Source: Nephrocerus scutellatus (Eukaryota > Arthropoda > Insecta > Diptera > Pipunculidae). Taken from it: a stretch of 64,000 nt of DNA. Below are positions 46,993 to 58,904 of the stretch, in pieces. Made by a program: the position numbers and the translations under genes. The number at the start of each line of letters is the position of its first letter. Positions within the stretch are counted from its first letter, which is position 1. Location of the stretch: positions 19,765,462 to 19,829,461 of the forward strand of contig OX352763.1 in NCBI GenBank assembly GCA_947095585.1. Reading direction: 5' to 3'. The notes beneath the pieces were generated by a model. That model worked only from the letters and a program-made list of their open reading frames with translations, did not search any database and was not told where the DNA came from.

Positions 46993-48480
46993 CGTTATTT
47001 ATTTATTAATAATTTTCTTTGGAAACTATTTTACGACTTACTCAACACAGGAAAAATCGTTTTCAATTGTCGAATGTCAATTCCACTCTGGTGTCTGCTT
47101 CATTTGACACGAGTATAATGCATAGCCGCCATATCCGGATTAGACAACTTTTGCAAGTTGTCATTTAAATAAGCCATAGCATTGCCAGCCTATAATATTT
47201 TTAATTAAATTAATTTAAGCCCGTAGAAACCATATTTTTTCCTCATTATCAATGCAATTCAATTTTAATTCCCAGTATTTGAGACTGCGTATACAATAGT
47301 TCAGCAATAGGTGCGATTTTTCTCGGACAACGTGTCCGCTACAATGCAAAATATTGGGAAAAATACTGTGAAATTTTTTTTGTACAAAACTCTGACTAAC
47401 TTCAATCCAGTGATTTGACTTTTAAAAGACGTCACATTTGTAGGCTTTTCCACTATACGCGATTATTGAGTCATACGACTAGTCGTAGTTTCGACTGATT
47501 ATTACTTAAAATAAAAAAAATATTAAAAATGTTTAATCTATTATGATGCTTTATAACCTTTTGTGATTTTTTAATAGTCACGTATTTGTGAGTTTGTCAA
47601 ACAAATGTCGTTGCTTACATAGAATATTTAATTTAATTAATAAAAATATTAATTTTATATAAAAAAAACATGTGAGTAAATAGTTTTTTTAATATACAAA
47701 AACACCAAGATTATAAACATGTATAACTTTCCAAGCCAAGTGCTAATTTTATTTTGACATTTCCTAAACAACAACACAATTTAAATTCGAAATGGCGCTA
47801 TCGGGCAATAGTTTTAGTTCGAAATTTTTTTTGTCGTACATGCTTCAATAATTGCGATATGTCGAAACTACGACTTTGAGGATTTCGACTTGTCGTAAGT
47901 CGAAAGTCGAAATACGACAGACACATAGTTAGCCCTCAGATTAGAATTTTGATAGTTAAACTTTGTCTCCGAATACTCCGACATAAAAATACCCAGTTTT
48001 CAATAAAGGCGTATTTTTTTTTGCCGAGGAATAAGGAATTAGAATTTGAAAACCAGCAAAGCAACAGATTTTCTTATTCCTAAAATAAAATACAGATTTT
48101 ATTTGCCGAGGAATAACTATCTATCTTATTCCCTCTTTGGAATAAGAAAACCTGCTGTTTGGCTGGTTTTGGCATTCGAACTCCTTATTCCTCGGCAATT
48201 AAAATCCAGCTAAATACGGATATTTGTAAACCGGCTATCCCATCAATGCCAACTTATAAAACAGAAAATTTAAAAAACCAATAGTTGTCTCTTTCTTACG
48301 CTCGCATATAAAATCTTAAGGAATCGCACCCAACACACGATTGACATTTGAGTCACTACAAAAAATTATTTTAAAACCAAAAAGTTCGCAGCAGTCGTTT
48401 TGTATCGCAAAAGTGTATTTTTTGCTAAGTATTTATCTGTTTAAATTAAATTTTTTCTGTAAAGAAGGGAGCTGTCTAAA
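46993..48480. other. Divergent Sf3b1-Rab10 intergenic region
   Basis: The two genes are transcribed away from each other, so both promoters lie here. Apart from two FB copies (48010-48206) no element is recognised. TATAAAAT at 48307-48314 lies 174 bases before the Rab10 ATG; whether it is a TATA box is unknown. Confidence 0.5.
48010..48206. repeat. Two FB foldback copies in tandem
   Basis: The first copy is 48010-48093 (TTGCCGAGGAATAAGGAATT, AACCAGCAAAGCAACAG, AATAAAATAC end). The second is 48093-48206 (TTTATTTGCCGAGGAATAA, GAATAAGAAAACCTGCTG, TCCTTATTCCTCGGCAATT). The second keeps both arms. Confidence 0.75.
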
Positions 48481-51400
48481 ATGGCAAAGAAAACTTACGA
48501 TTTGCTTTTTAAATTACTGTTAATTGGTGATTCGGGCGTTGGAAAAACTTGTATCCTCTTCCGATTTTCCGATGATGCATTTACCTCAACATTTATTTCT
48601 ACAATAGGTATGTCTAAGGACATGGTGGTGTTTGATTTGGATTGGAAATGGAAAAAGTGGGTGGTTCACGTCTATCGGTATGAGCAATTGTTGTTCAGAA
48701 GGGGCTGAGGAGTACTTGTATTGCGACTATTCATATTTCAAAATCAACTGAAAATTTGAGGATGAGCACTTGGGCGTTTTTCTTTTCTTATGAATGTTTC
48801 GACATGAAGCACTTTCTTTATAACTGAACGCTTAAACGGATAAAAATTAATTCAATCGAAGCTTTTTGTTGGATCGAAAATATTTAATCATATATTGATT
48901 TCAGTACCTACTGTAAATTTTCCCTCTATCGCGGATATCCCACAAAGAAATTTCGTCTTGCTCCACTTAAGAGCAACTCGTTGGAAAACACGATAAACAC
49001 ACAATACAACGTTTTCTTTGTTAATATGTATCATCAGTTCGTGCCGATGCGCCCTCTTGACCAATGTTTATTTTCGCGTTGGTTGATTGCGCAGATTGTG
49101 TTCGCTTTTAATTCATTTGTTGCATTCGAAATTCCGTTGCATCGCTTTAAAAAACTTAATTTACCTTCCAATTATAAACATATGTACATACATTAACAAT
49201 CGAATAACAATTATAAATTGCTCTGATTAATTAGAGACTGTTGCTTACTGGCTCATAATGCAGGGTGTGTAATTTAAAATTTTATTAATAAAGATGGTAT
49301 TAATCATTTATATATCATTATTAATCATTATTATATTAACCTAATCGATGCTGAACAGTCATCCACTTCCCTCACACTTGGCACACGAAACACTCCAGTG
49401 ATGATACAAAAATCAAACAAATTTTATATTTCTCTGAACTTCCAACACGTTACTAGGGTTGCCTTTTACATTTCGGAATTAGAGAACAAAAACAAACAGT
49501 TATTTATCGAAAAAGGGTTTATTGGTTTCAAAACATTCTCCATGAAGATCAATACACTTTTGCATGCTAACTGTACCAATTTTCGAAGCACTTTTTCCAC
49601 AATATTGAAGTACCTCCAAAACATGCCCTTTTAAACGCATCAATTTGCGGGGATAAAAAGAGGTCTGTCTCCCAAATCAGGACTATACGACGGATGACTC
49701 AATAATTCGGTGTTTTGACCGTCAAATATTCAGTTGTTTGTGCCGATCTGTGAAAGCTCGCATTGTCGTGGTGGAGAATTTGATCTGTCGGCGGCGGTTT
49801 GTTTTTCTTATTCCACCGAAGACTTCTGACAAACAAATGGTTGTGTATCATTCTGAATCGACTGTCATGCGTTGCACGGGTTGGGAATTGTATAGTTTTT
49901 ACGAAAAAAACGGGAGACCATTTGCTTTCGAGCACCAATACCGTCGACTGCTGTTTGGTAGTAAAGTAAAGTTAAGTTAGGTGTACTCCAATCTCAATCG
50001 ACTCTCTCATCGACCCTCTTCAACCACTATATGGCGAAACTTCCCGCACCACCTCGCGGAGTCAAATTGATATCGTACGCCGACGATTGCACCGTTCTTG
50101 CCTAGCGTAAGGATATCCCCACCACCTCGATATACTAGAAGATTTCTTTACCAGTCGAAATCTAATCATGTCTCCAGAAGAATCCTCCGCTTTACTTTTA
50201 ACCACCTGGACAAATGAAATCAACCTAAAGCTCGACATTTCGATAGACGGCAGGACAATCCCTACAATCGAACATCAAAAGATCTTGGGAATCACATTCG
50301 ATAATCTGCTGACAATTTCGACTCATTCAAAAAACATCAATAAACGAGTCATGTCCAGAAATAAAGTCCTAAAATCATTAGCGGGCAGTACATGGGGTAG
50401 GACAAAAAAACCCTTCGTGCCACATATAAGGCGATTGGAAGATCGGTCCTTTACTATGCGGCACCCATCTGGACCCCTCGCTCCTGCCGCACACAATGGC
50501 AGAAGCTTCAAACCTGACAGAATGCTGCATTACACATCATCACTGGTCACCACATGTCACATGATGACCATCTCCAACAAGAAACCCTTATGCTTAAAGT
50601 AAAAGAGCACAACGAGCTTCTCGCCAAACAATTCCTACTGACATGCCACAAACCCCATCATCCGAGCCGTGACCTGCTCACCCTCAAGGAACCACCCAGG
50701 CATATCCGATCAGATATGTATATGTTCCGAAGAGACACACCAATTTAACGCACATACACCTCTAGATCCAGCAGACAATAAAGCAGCCCTAAACGCGATT
50801 CATCAAGATTAAGTCAGAACCGCACTAGATGGTCGCCAAAATAATATCGTTCTGGGCGGTCGCCCCTCTCCTATACATCAAAGCAAGGAAAATCTCCCCA
50901 GACAAACCAGATTAACTCTGGTACAACTGAGATCAGGATGGAGCTCTGTTCTGAATAGCTACCGCTATCCCTATGGACACAGCCTGTCAAGGCAGCCGCA
51001 TTTCTGGGTCTGGACTGTTCCGACAGCTACACAAACATTACAACCCAACATTTGGACTGGCACGAATTAATAGTTGCTATTTACCTGTCATGCTGTTAAA
51101 GACATGTTTTGAGCACCGCGATCATATTTTTTGAGCATTTCTTTCGACCAATTGACACGAGTCGTTTTTTGACCGATTGTTTAATTATGTGGGAACGCGG
51201 AAAAATATTTTTGACGGCCAAAAGTTCATGCCTCAACTTCACGATAACATGACGATCTTGCTGTATCAGTTCATGCACCATTGAATTCTTTAAACGATTG
51301 ATAAACACAGCTTCTTGATGGTGCTTCATCGCCAAAAGTTGAAAGTTTATCAATGCCACAGCCACGTCGAAAGTTATAAAAAATCTACTTTTTAATCGCG

Positions 51401-54400
51401 CGCCTTTTGGAACGTGCGCCTTTTTTGATGGATGCCTTTTCATTAGTAAACCCTTTTCCAGTCTAAAATCGCTTGTATTATTATCCTTTGACTGAACCCT
51501 TTTGTTCTTTCAGGAATTGACTTCAAAATCAAAACAGTTGAACTCAGGGGCAAAAAGATTAAATTACAAATCTGGGATACTGCCGGCCAAGAACGTTTCC
51601 ACACAATTACAACTTCATATTACCGTGGTGCCATGGGCATAATGCTAGTCTACGATATAACAAATGAAAAAAGCTTTGAAAACATAGTCAAATGGCTTCG
51701 GAATATAGACGAGGTAAGTGTAAATTGGCTTTATCGAATATTCGAGTTAATCGTAAGAGACTAACTGAAATTTCAGCATGCAAACGAGGACGTCGAAAAG
51801 ATGATATTAGGCAACAAGTGTGACATGACCGAGAAGAGAATTGTCAACAGAGATCGCGGTGAAGCGGTATGTTTTGGGTTTTATCAATAACGTCTGTGAT
51901 TTTTATACCTTAATTCCAATTCAATTATTACGCTGACTGCTGCTTGAAAAGGGAGGGCTGCGGAGTGGTCGCTTATGCGGATGACGTTGCTATTGCCATC
52001 TCAGGAAAACACCCTAATACCTTAAAGGAACTCCTACAAAATGCTTTCAACAAGCGAAGCGTGCTTTAGAAGCGAAGCACTTCGTAAAACTCCCTCCACT
52101 GCACTAGACATTCTGTTAAACTTTACACCACTTGACATTTTCAGTAGACAAGTAGCTACCAGCGTGGCTATTCCCCTCAATGCAATCTCCCAATGAGCCA
52201 AGATTGAAATCGGTCCTCTGTTCTGAATTTATTCAGGATTCCAGCTGGTAGCACAAAATACAGCCGATCATCACTAAAGGGATATGTCGACGCAGTTTAA
52301 CATTCACCTGGGCCAGGTCATGCAGACATTCCGGGAGATAAACTGCCCATTTTACCTGAACAACTTGTCTAGCGATTAAACAGATATAGTCCAAGCTGGA
52401 TCCGAAACGCTCTCTCAAAATATATTGCACATCGGTGCTATAATAGGTGTCATCACTGGGCTGAGTTCCCAGAGATCGAACTTTTTTTTACAATGACGTT
52501 AACGATCTAAACAATACTGACATTAGTAGTCTTTAGTGCTTCATACGAAGCTCTAAATGGTTGAGCGAGTAGGCGGAAAAGTTTTCTGGATTCATTTGGT
52601 ATCACAATGGTTCATTACTGGTCTAAGTTTGTCGCCTTTCTCACCGACTGCCACCTTAACCTTCGCTGACGGCAGCACTCTTAGCTTTTCATATAAGTTT
52701 GCGAAACGTCCCTACAATTCGCAAGTGGAATTCAAATAACAAGATATTTAATTCTGATCTTACGGGAGAGCTGTGGGACTTTTTGATGTAATTCTATAAA
52801 CCGATGGATTCAAGATGAGAAATGGAGTCGGTGCTGGAGTTTACTCTGAAACCCTTAACTCTACAAGGTCCTACAAGCTACTTGACTCTGCTAGTATCTT
52901 AGCGATAAGAGAGAGTGTAGGGCCATATCTCACAATACCGCAATATCGGGCAGGGTTGTCATACGAGTAGACAGACAATCCGCTATCAAAGCCATTATTG
53001 GGACAAGCAAGACTTCTAAACTCGTCGGGCAGTGCCAAGTCGAACTGGCTTCGATAACCCAATGCATAGACGACCCTAATTTGGGTGCCGGGTCACAGCG
53101 AAATTGACGGCAATGAAAAAGCACTGGCGAAGAAGGGCGTCACACTGAACATGGGCTGTACTGAGACGGTCTGCTGTCCTTCGGGCTCCGTCAGGGATAA
53201 TGGAATAATTTGAACAATTGTACGACGTCCAGAGCGATGTGGCCTTCCTATACCATAAACAAATCCACCGTGCTGATCTTCAGGTCAGAAATAAATTTCC
53301 GCCATAATCACGGGCCATTGTCTGGTGGGCAGCCCACGCAGCCAAACTGAAAATTCCTCACAATACCTTTCGCAGGAGTTGCTGGGATATTAATGAAAAA
53401 GAAACTCTTATTCATTTTCTTTGCAAGTGTCCGGCCCTTACGGATCTTCGTTTCCACAAATTAGGTAATCCCTTCTTTGCCGACCTGAAGTTACTGACTT
53501 GATATCGTACCTCAATGCTGCAAGTTGGATAACTATACATAACCATCTTTCTTTTCATGAGATCTCCTGAGGCGCACTAAAGCGCTATTTGAGGCCCATT
53601 TGACCGCCATTCTGCCTACCCAATTCTGATCTGAACAGTATTAAAAAATGAGAACATAACAGAGTCAAATTAAACGCTTCCAAAACCCAATGCCCTATCC
53701 TGTCGAAGCGAAAAATTTTGCGTAATGTTAAGGTTTTCTAGCACGGAACAAGAAATAATTAACTCCATCTACAATTTAGTATGCGGTTCGCCCTAAAGTA
53801 AAATTGTGATGTCAATAAATTCGCTTTAACACAGAAGAAATGATTCCTGCTTGTCACTGTTCTATCACTACTAACACTAGAAGTGCTAAAGAGAAATTGC
53901 ACGTTGTATGCCGTCTCTCCATGAATTCAAGCGTAATACTCGTGGCGTTCTTAATGCTCATTAGTTTGCCCTTAAGACCATCTTCAGGCGCACTGTTAAG
54001 ATTAGAGATTCTTTCTTTCGTTGTACAACACTTATCTTGAATGCTCTGCCAAGCTCAGTATTTCCGCATCAGTACGATCTTTAGGCATTCAAAACTCACA
54101 AACATCTGCTTTTTCCCCTCCTTAATCATCTGTGCTCCTTTACCTTAACGCTTTTCCAAACATTCTCATTATAAGGGGGCATACCACTTTTTTTATTTTT
54201 CTGCAGATTGCTCGCGAGCATGGCATACGCTTCATGGAAACATCCGCCAAATCGAACATAAATATTGAACGTGCATTCTGTGAATTAGCCGAAGCGATTC
54301 TAGACAAAACATCGGGACGTGAATCGGCTGACAATCCGGAACGTGTTGTGGTCGATCGTCGAAATCAGGAAAAAGCTCCAGTTTACAAGAGCTGTTGTTC

Positions 54401-54404
54401 CTAA
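48481..54404 (+). CDS. Rab10: Rab10 small GTPase
   Basis: Membrane-traffic GTPase acting in polarised exocytosis and basement membrane secretion in flies. Exons: 48481-48607, 51514-51713, 51777-51866, 54207-54404; phases match and give 204 aa. [19 protein letters not shown] is the Rab8/10/13 start. P-loop GDSGVGKT 16-23, switch I around [10 protein letters not shown] 34-43, switch [11 protein letters not shown] 63-71, NKCD 122-125, ETSAK 150-154. The C terminus KSCCS carries two cysteines for geranylgeranylation. [13 protein letters not shown] and [17 protein letters not shown] favour Rab10 over Rab8. AATAAA at 54647-54652 lies 243 bases after the stop. Introns 1 (2.9 kb) and 3 (2.3 kb) are full of transposon debris; intron 2 is 63 bp. 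Confidence 0.96.
48608..49390 (+). other. 5' part of Rab10 intron 1
   Basis: AT-rich intron with no recognisable element or exon. Confidence 0.5.
49400..49945 (-). mobile_element. mariner transposase, C-terminal half
   Basis: On the minus strand: [28 protein letters not shown] (HDNA holds the second catalytic aspartate), [12 protein letters not shown], then in another frame [14 protein letters not shown] and the SSWRMF end. This is the order of a mariner transposase. The frame is broken and the segment between [11 protein letters not shown] and the end is deleted. The N-terminal half lies at 51060-51450. Confidence 0.8.
49990..50830 (+). mobile_element. LINE RT fragment inside mariner
   Basis: [13 protein letters not shown] (RT active site, 50065-50105), then [48 protein letters not shown] and [20 protein letters not shown] in shifted frames. 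This is the RT palm/thumb and tail of a jockey/CR1-like LINE. It continues as a fading tail to about 51050. Confidence 0.75.
51060..51450 (-). mobile_element. mariner transposase, N-terminal half
   Basis: The minus strand ends in ERNAQKI, a stop, then [13 protein letters not shown]. This corresponds to the mariner segment ([22 protein letters not shown]) that leads to the first catalytic aspartate. Upstream frames carry further N-terminal pieces. The break falls just before the DETW residues, next to the LINE. Confidence 0.65.
51890..54120 (+). mobile_element. Mosaic of LINE fragments in Rab10 intron 3
   Basis: Successive pieces: [20 protein letters not shown] (RT site, 51968-52025); [17 protein letters not shown] (52660-52720, DDST-type RT with D to G); [17 protein letters not shown] (RNase H start, 52798-52850); [19 protein letters not shown] (53070-53125); [20 protein letters not shown] (cysteine tail, 53390-53450); NASKTQC (53670-53690); RDSFF-like and [14 protein letters not shown] end (54000-54090). 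At least two LINE families, one with RNase H and one of the DDST type, are mixed. Confidence 0.75.
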
Positions 54405-55200
54405 ATTGCAACGGCCAGGAAGAAAAATTATTAAGAAAGCAAAAAAAGACGAACCAGCAGGCTATACAGACGTGTCGGAGATATAAAATTTACACAATTA
54501 CAACAAAATATGCAACGGAAAGATCGTTTATATATTTTTTGTATTTATCGACGATAAAACCACCACAAATACACTTTGCGTGCATGCTGAAAAAACAACC
54601 ACTGTAAGCAACAACAAAAGGAAACCCATTTTAAAAAAAAGTGAAAAATAAAATATGTAGTAATAATATTTTACACCAAAAGATGAACATGAATGAAAGG
54701 AAAACACAAAATAAATCTTATTATAATTATTATTATTATTCAATCCAAAGGATAAGCAACAAAAGCCACAAAACTACTAACAAAAGGGAATATTCTCGTA
54801 TTCTTCTTGTCTCTTTTAATACATTTTATAAATCTATATGGGTCATGTGACAAATGAACAAAATTATCTATAAGTATATTGTAAAGTAATAATTTCTTAC
54901 TTTCTATTTTCTATGCTGGTTGCGCTCTGACTTCTTGCTGCAAATTTCACTTAAATTCTTACTCTCGTATGTATGTATAAGCAAAATGATATTTAACATA
55001 ACATAAAAATATTGTCTTACATCACAAATTGTAAAAACGAAACTGAAAATTTCCAATAAAAGAGAATATTGAATTGCATAAAAGTTATTTAATGTAAATG
55101 AATGTGTTAGACTATAACGCTTTAGCTTTTGTTTATATTGTCTTAAACAGTGTGTGTATACAGCCGACGAAGCAGACAATTGGAAATAGAAAAGTAATTC
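54405..55200 (+). other. Rab10 3' flank
   Basis: AT-rich 3' UTR with polyadenylation signals at 54647 and near 54710, then a short (ATT)n run at 54720-54741. No other gene seen. Confidence 0.55.
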
Positions 55201-55254
55201 TTGTTATCTAAAGGTGTTAATCGATATTGTTAAGAAAATTATTTGGTTATTTAC

Positions 55255-55970
55255 TACTTTGTCGGCCAATCAAACGAATTCCCGCAAAAAATCTCTCCAC
55301 CGGTTCCGATTCATGCCTATATCATCAAGTCTCCATGCCTAAGTTCTTGGCGTCTTCGTCTACGCTATCCCCCCAGCGAAGGTTTAGCCTGCCTCGTTGT
55401 CTAATAGTACCGCAAAGGACTTTCCGTGCCGTAACCTCTTCGCTCATGGAAGCTAGGTCTACAACTACATAAAATAAAACTTTAGTCGCACACGATTAAG
55501 TAAATACTTTATATTCATAATTGTCGTTTTTAAAATACACGTTTTTTTTTACTCGTACGCATTTATTAATGTTTTGCAACCATCAGGAGGTTTTATCTTC
55601 AAAACCGTCTTAGCTTTTTTGTAATAATATATATGAATCCATGTAAAGTGTAGTTTTTTTGTATTTAAAGTAATAAAAGATATTTTGTAATTTTTTTTTC
55701 GTCTTATTTTTTGTGGTTGCTTCTAGTGAAAAGCCTCTCTGCACTTGTGATTTCGAGCCAAAGTCTTTTAGTTTGGTATAGTCATCCTGTCAGAACCTTC
55801 GCCTTCGTCTCCCGCTGTTATGTTTTATTATTCTAACCAAAAAGACCATTGAAGGAGTACGGTCCTGGCCTGCCGTAGAAAGTCTACACCAGTCCCGATT
55901 TCGAGCCGATGTCATACGGTTTGGCATCTGAGCGCCCTGATCTACGCCATCCTTCCAGCGTCTCTTATGA
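55255..55970 (-). mobile_element. RTE-like LINE tail fragments
   Basis: Two separate minus-strand scraps. 55265-55420 reads LNLRWGDSVDEDAKNLGME and PVERFFAGI, the C-terminal tail of the LINE at 21380-22070. 55860-55965 repeats the same kind of text (CGAAATCGGGACTGG, GGATGGCGTAGATCAGG on the minus strand). Confidence 0.65.
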
Positions 55971-56308
55971 CTTTATAAGGTTCTACTCTAGCTATGCTAA
56001 GCTGGCGGCTTAAAAGTCTATTAAAATATGGTGTAGTGAGTTTTGAAACTCTAGACATTTTTCCATCACCTGCCTGCTTTGCCACTTTGGATAGAAGGAT
56101 AGAGGTAATCGTAAACGCGGTACTCAACATCGTTATACCACGATAAATGCTGCACGTTCTTCCTTCTTATGTATAGGGCTCAGGATGCCTTTTTGTTTGG
56201 TGTAGTGCATGGACCTCCTGATTTAATGGGCTCCGCTAGGATACCATCTGATCCCGATGGCTTATTGTTTTTAAGTCGATTTATCGCTCAGCTATTATTA
56301 TTATTATT

Positions 56309-56604
56309 GTGGGCGCCGTGTCTCAGTGGAAAAGCGCATTGCTACTGAGCAGGGGTTCGTGTTTCGAATCCCAGTAATACCAAAAGTATTTTTCACGGTG
56401 TCCCACCTCTCGCGAATGGGTAAGAAACGTTCCGATTGTAACAACTTGTCACGGAAAGCTTCTCAATTCGCCGCTCGGATCCGGCCTTAAATTGAAGGTC
56501 CCTTCCATTTGTGTCCAAAAATATACATGCACAACACAAATGGTCGCGAGAAGCTAGGCCTTGGACCGCAACGGTTCGTCGCCCCGAATATTATTATTAT
56601 TGTA
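56309..56604 (+). mobile_element. tRNA-derived SINE, reference copy
   Basis: About 295 bp. The head GTGGGCGCCGTGTCTCAGTGG contains the A box and TTTCGAATCCC (56362-56372) the B box. The body has GTCCCACCTCTCGCG, CACGGAAAGCTTCTCAATTC, GATCCGGCCTTAAATTGAAG, GAAGCTAGGCCTTGGACCGC and a CCCCGAATATTATTATTATT tail. An ATT run also precedes it (56292-56308), perhaps a target preference or duplication. Other copies: 2713, 11240, 16718, 34355. Confidence 0.8.
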
Positions 56605-56660
56605 GGTGGGGCTGTAAAGCCTTGTGCACTGCGACATTGAGGCTCAGGACCAACCCAGAA

Positions 56661-56945
56661 CACTCCTCAAGACCCGCCCCCGAAAAGTCTTCCACAAAAA
56701 CGCTTACAAGCCCGTCAACTCTTAGCATAAGAATGAAAAAAGCGTGACAAAATGACATAAAAAACCTAAAACCTGTTAAAACTTTATATCCCCTCAAGAC
56801 ACCCTGACCCTAAACTTCACTCCCCTCAAGACCCAATAAGACCCGCCAACGAAAAGTCTCCCACAAAAAATCGTACGAGACCGTCAACTCAGCATTAAAA
56901 TGAAAAAAACGTGTGAGAATGACATAGAAACCGACAGAAAGACAT
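56661..56945. repeat. Tandem duplication, period 169 bp
   Basis: GACCCGCC at 56671 recurs at 56840, followed in both by CGAAAAGTCT, CCACAAAAA, CCGTCAACTC, AATGAAAAAA-CGTG and AATGACATA. C-rich, unclassified. Confidence 0.75.
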
Positions 56946-57424
56946 AGGCAGGTTAATATCAAAGCATTTAATTAGCAAATTGATTTAAAAAACATTACAA
57001 GACCTAAAACCAGCAACCAAGTTTTTCTCTCTAAGTGTAGTGCCTTGATTACTACACGTTCTAATATCTTTTTTATGTGCAGGCCAAAGTTTACTGCATT
57101 TCAGTGTTCTGGTATCGCTTTTGCTGCCCTTTGTATTGAACAAGTATTTATTTCAAGTTTCAAAAGTTAGAGAAAAAACAGAATAGTGGATTTTTTAATT
57201 AACTTCCAGCTTTTAGCATTTTAAGACTCATCTGTAGGCAGTTGCAGCTTGTAATAAAAAAAGTTTGTGAAACAAAAATACAATTCGTAACTATTGACCA
57301 ACTAGCGTGAATAAAATAATAATATTGAATGTATTAAATAAATTTTTATTTTTAGTAATTGAGAAAAAGTACAAAAAAAATTCAAAAATGTGTCTCTCTC
57401 TCGTACCAACGTTACGGCTAATTA
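56946..57424. other. Downstream of Ost48
   Basis: No gene seen. Contains the likely Ost48 polyadenylation signal (AATAAA on minus, 57345-57350), about 75 bases past the stop. Confidence 0.5.
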
Positions 57425-58904
57425 TTATTGAGACTTCCTGTCATCAAGTTTGGACTTGCCAGTGGTAACAACTACAGCTTCTTCTTTGAAATGCAAAAAT
57501 ACAAATGAAAAAATAAAAACGCCAATCATCATTGAAAAAGCGCTTGTATAATATGGGAAAGCACTCGGAATGAAACGTTCGTATTGTGTGTGTTCCAATG
57601 GGCGAACTGATACCTACAAGAAAACGATAACACTGTAAATTTATTCTTATTAATGAACATGCTAACGAAACTTGCCTGAGTTGTGTTGTACAAATGCGTA
57701 TAGCCAACGCGGTCATAATCGACCTTAAACTGGTAGACACCATACACATCGGGAATTTTGAATTTAGCCTCATAACGTCCACCATTAATTTGTTTTAGGG
57801 TTGTGCGCACAAATGGATCGATACGAACAAACTCTAATTGGACATCGTTAGCTTGAAATGGCTTCCATTGCTCATTTACCAACTGCTCAATGGCTATTGT
57901 GTAGACAACTGGATCAGTGATAGTGTACGAATGTGGTGGTTTTGTTTCTCCTTCTTTGTGGTGAGCCACATTGGCCACACGAAGACGTCCAGTTTCACCA
58001 AACACCCACTTGCTGATGGCCGTAGCAACTTCTAGATTTCCAGATTTTTTGTAAAATTTCTCGCTTTGAGCACTTTGCACAGCAAATGTAAAGGCTTCGT
58101 CCGAGAAGAAATATAGTGAACCGGAGAAAACTACACGTGCATTGTTACGAGCCTGTAGAGCAGCAATCAGAAGAGTACCTTTTCCGACTGCATGAGGATA
58201 TTCCTTGATTGGATTCTCTGGAACGTAGCTATAAGCAGTGCTTTCTGCTGTTAGCAATTGCAGTACAAGTGGGTTTTCTTTATCTGCCAAGAGACCAGTT
58301 CCTTTGTAAAGCAAAGGATTTACAGACTTGCTGCCAACAATTACAGGAGCGTCGATGAGATTCTTTGGGCTGGCAAGTATTGTAGTATGATCGCCAGTGT
58401 CCGAGATATCATAATTCAAATGGTCAATAACCGAAGCTCCTTCCTCGTCGACTTCAAAACCACATTCGGAGGCGAATTCCCTGAGGGCGTCTCCGCAATT
58501 ATCGCTGCCAGCAATAAGAACATTGCCGCCATCATCTACAAACTGTGTAAGTTTTTCTACACTGAGATCTCCTCCAAATTCTTCGACTGACGGAGCAAAA
58601 ATTATTAAATGTTTGTACAAGTATTCGCCGTATTTGGAAATCACTAGACTAGCATCATCGGCCAATTTAAATGTTAACTTGAAGCCACGATCTTAATGGT
58701 GTGAAGAAACAAATACCAAAATTTATGTCCACGTCATGAAATTGAAAATGTGATAACCCTACCTTGCATAGATTTAAAAAACATGGAGTGTGTTTCTCGA
58801 ACTGCTAAGTTGTCCAGAAGGACCAACGTTTCAGAATCGGTTTCTAAGACGGCAAAAGTGCCGTTGATTACCACAAACAAGAAAATTAAAAATCTTTTCA
58901 ACAT
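57425..58904 (-). CDS. Ost48: Oligosaccharyltransferase 48-kDa subunit
   Basis: Non-catalytic subunit (DDOST/Wbp1) of the ER complex that transfers the dolichol-linked glycan to asparagine. Coding exons: 58763-58904, 57676-58691, 57425-57613; 448 aa, normal for the family. The N-terminal signal peptide is [18 protein letters not shown]. The luminal domain includes [20 protein letters not shown] (a family hallmark), [12 protein letters not shown] and the jelly-roll-like C-terminal part. One membrane helix (about 407-428) is followed by a short lysine-containing cytosolic tail. Intron 1 has a GT donor, but intron 2 must start with GC (CAG/GCAAGT at 57675) to join YNTTQ to [14 protein letters not shown]. 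Confidence 0.96.

Noticed and set aside
49738..49980. Plus-strand 80-codon frame
   Set aside because: Antisense to the mariner transposase remnant.
56309..56390. tRNA gene
   Set aside because: A and B boxes are present but no acceptor stem forms, and the sequence continues into a shared SINE body with ATT tail.
58258..58590. Plus-strand 110-codon frame
   Set aside because: Antisense shadow of Ost48 exon 2.
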